This document shows, one piece after another, positions 7,129 to 7,592 of a DNA stretch of 7,592 nucleotides (positions are counted from its first letter, which is position 1; each line of letters starts with the position of its first letter). A program made the position numbers and the translations under genes. The notes below the pieces were generated by a model, which ran no database searches, had not been told where the DNA came from, and worked only from the letters and a program-made list of their open reading frames with translations. This DNA is from Candidatus Bathyarchaeota archaeon (GTDB taxonomy: Archaea; Thermoproteota; Bathyarchaeia; Bathyarchaeales; Bathyarchaeaceae), in the NCBI GenBank assembly GCA_003662715.1, contig QMYO01000072.1:1-7592 (forward strand). Direction: 5' to 3'.

Positions 7129-7140
7129 GTAAATATTTAC
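7129..7140 (-). promoter_or_regulatory. 12-bp perfect palindrome overlapping the likely asnS TATA box
   Basis: GTAAATATTTAC is a perfect inverted repeat with no spacer, 40-51 nt before the asnS start. Its A/T-rich core can serve as a TATA box, giving a leader of about 20 nt. The symmetry could also make it an operator for a dimeric regulator. With the core being A/T-rich, chance symmetry is possible. Confidence 0.4.
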
Positions 7141-7324
7141 TCACAACGTATACAGCGCCTTTATGATTCAAACAATAATCATTGACCTTAAAAGTTGTTT
7201 GGGTTTCTGTTGAAAATGAAAAAGAGGAAACTAGTTACCGAATGAAAAGAACAGCCTTTTCAGACTTGCAGAGACACACATGACTTAATTGTCTATTCTA
7301 TATTTTCTCATACAGCCGTAGTGG

Positions 7325-7338
7325 CGAAAGCTTTTTAG
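7325..7338 (+). promoter_or_regulatory. BRE plus TATA-like box of the GAPDH gene
   Basis: CGAAAG (7325-7330) is followed at once by CTTTTTAG (7331-7338), about 46 nt before the ATG, predicting a leader near 20-25 nt. The BRE-like wording GCGAAAG is the same as in front of hppA. The TATA part is weaker than the hppA one. Confidence 0.5.
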
Positions 7339-7372
7339 GAAAAAACACGTTTAAGTTGACACTCTAAGTAAA

Positions 7373-7378
7373 GGTGAT
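7373..7378 (+). promoter_or_regulatory. Shine-Dalgarno site of the GAPDH gene
   Basis: GGTGAT lies 5 nt before the ATG at 7384, matching the archaeal 16S 3' end well and fixing the start. Confidence 0.75.
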
Positions 7379-7383
7379 TAAAA

Positions 7384-7592
7384 ATGGCAATAAATGTTGC
7401 AATCAATGGATTCGGAAGAATAGGAAGACTGCTATACCGAGCAGCCATAGAAACCAAAGCCGACATCAACTTCGTAGCAGTAAACGACTTAACCGACGCC
7501 AAGACGCTAGCGCATCTCCTACAAAACGACACAGTCCATGGCAGAGCACCCTTCACCGTCGAAGCCAAAGAAGACGCCCTAATCGTCAACGG
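7384..7592 (+). CDS. gap: Class I (bacterial/eukaryal-type) glyceraldehyde-3-phosphate dehydrogenase, N-terminal part (3' partial)
   Basis: Sixty-nine complete codons are visible before the window ends; the family is about 330-340 residues, so the catalytic Cys and the substrate domain lie outside. The product oxidises glyceraldehyde 3-phosphate to 1,3-bisphosphoglycerate (or the reverse) in the cytosol. The Rossmann fold starts at once with AINGFGRIGRLLYRAA (6-21; GxGxxG phosphate loop). The second strand ends in VAVND (about 32-36), whose Asp normally binds the adenosine ribose of NAD, and is followed by LTDAKTLAHLLQNDTVHGR. These are class I signatures; the usual archaeal class II enzyme instead begins with a GYGTIGKR-type loop and lacks the DL.D...LAHLL..D..HG segment. 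NAD preference is suggested by that Asp but not proven. The gene is divergent from asnS with its own promoter and a good GGTGAT ribosome site. Its codons favour C in the third position, unlike the A/T-rich stress-protein gene. Confidence 0.93.
   Translation, partial: MAINVAINGFGRIGRLLYRAAIETKADINFVAVNDLTDAKTLAHLLQNDTVHGRAPFTVEAKEDALIVN

Noticed and set aside
6949..7185. + strand frame running from inside asnS into the asnS/gap intergenic region
   Set aside because: Most of it is antisense to asnS, no ribosome site is seen, and the tail crosses the asnS promoter.
7335..7589. 84-codon - strand frame opposite the start of gap
   Set aside because: The + strand frame is an unmistakable GAPDH with promoter and ribosome site; the antisense frame is its shadow and ends in the promoter region.
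1..7592. Search for CRISPR repeats, insertion sequences, tRNA/rRNA genes or a defence cassette
   Set aside because: No spaced direct repeats, terminal inverted repeats, transposase-like frame or RNA gene could be recognised; nearly all the DNA is explained by housekeeping and transport genes.

Overview
The window looks archaeal. The evidence is an archaeal-type asparaginyl-tRNA synthetase, A/T-rich TATA-like boxes with purine-rich BRE-like stretches upstream of genes (no bacterial -35/-10 pairs), and short oligo-T runs rather than strong hairpins at gene ends. A K+-independent membrane pyrophosphatase plus a bacterial-style (class I) GAPDH would fit a mesophilic or moderately thermophilic member of the TACK/Bathyarchaeia-like lineages. 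That placement is inference; no rRNA is present to settle it.

Layout, left to right: (1) the last ~60 codons of a membrane protein, probably a CPA2/Kef-type cation:proton antiporter, + strand; (2) a ~200-nt intergenic stretch; (3) a small ATP-binding-type universal stress protein, + strand; (4) a 29-nt convergent junction with T-runs on both strands; (5) hppA, a K+-independent type membrane pyrophosphatase, - strand; (6) a 274-nt divergent intergenic region with a clear BRE/TATA for hppA; (7) a 900-residue SERCA-like P-type cation ATPase, + strand, starting at GTG; (8) a 27-nt convergent junction; (9) asnS, - strand; (10) a 294-nt divergent intergenic region with a 12-bp perfect palindrome near asnS and a BRE/TATA in front of the next gene; (11) the first 69 codons of a class I glyceraldehyde-3-phosphate dehydrogenase, + strand, cut by the window end.

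From the stress-protein gene onward every gene alternates strand with its neighbour, so hppA, the P-type ATPase, asnS and gap each appear to be monocistronic with their own promoter. Functionally the left two thirds is an ion and energy neighbourhood: a probable antiporter, an ATP-binding stress sensor, a proton pump driven by pyrophosphate and a probable Ca2+ pump driven by ATP. The right third holds translation (AsnRS, which itself releases PPi) and glycolysis/gluconeogenesis (GAPDH). I found no mobile element, CRISPR array, RNA gene or defence cassette, and I see no convincing undescribed system. The most useful leads are residue-level details in the two pumps, the bacterial-type GAPDH, shared promoter wording, and alternating G/T-rich versus A/C-rich patches inside single genes.
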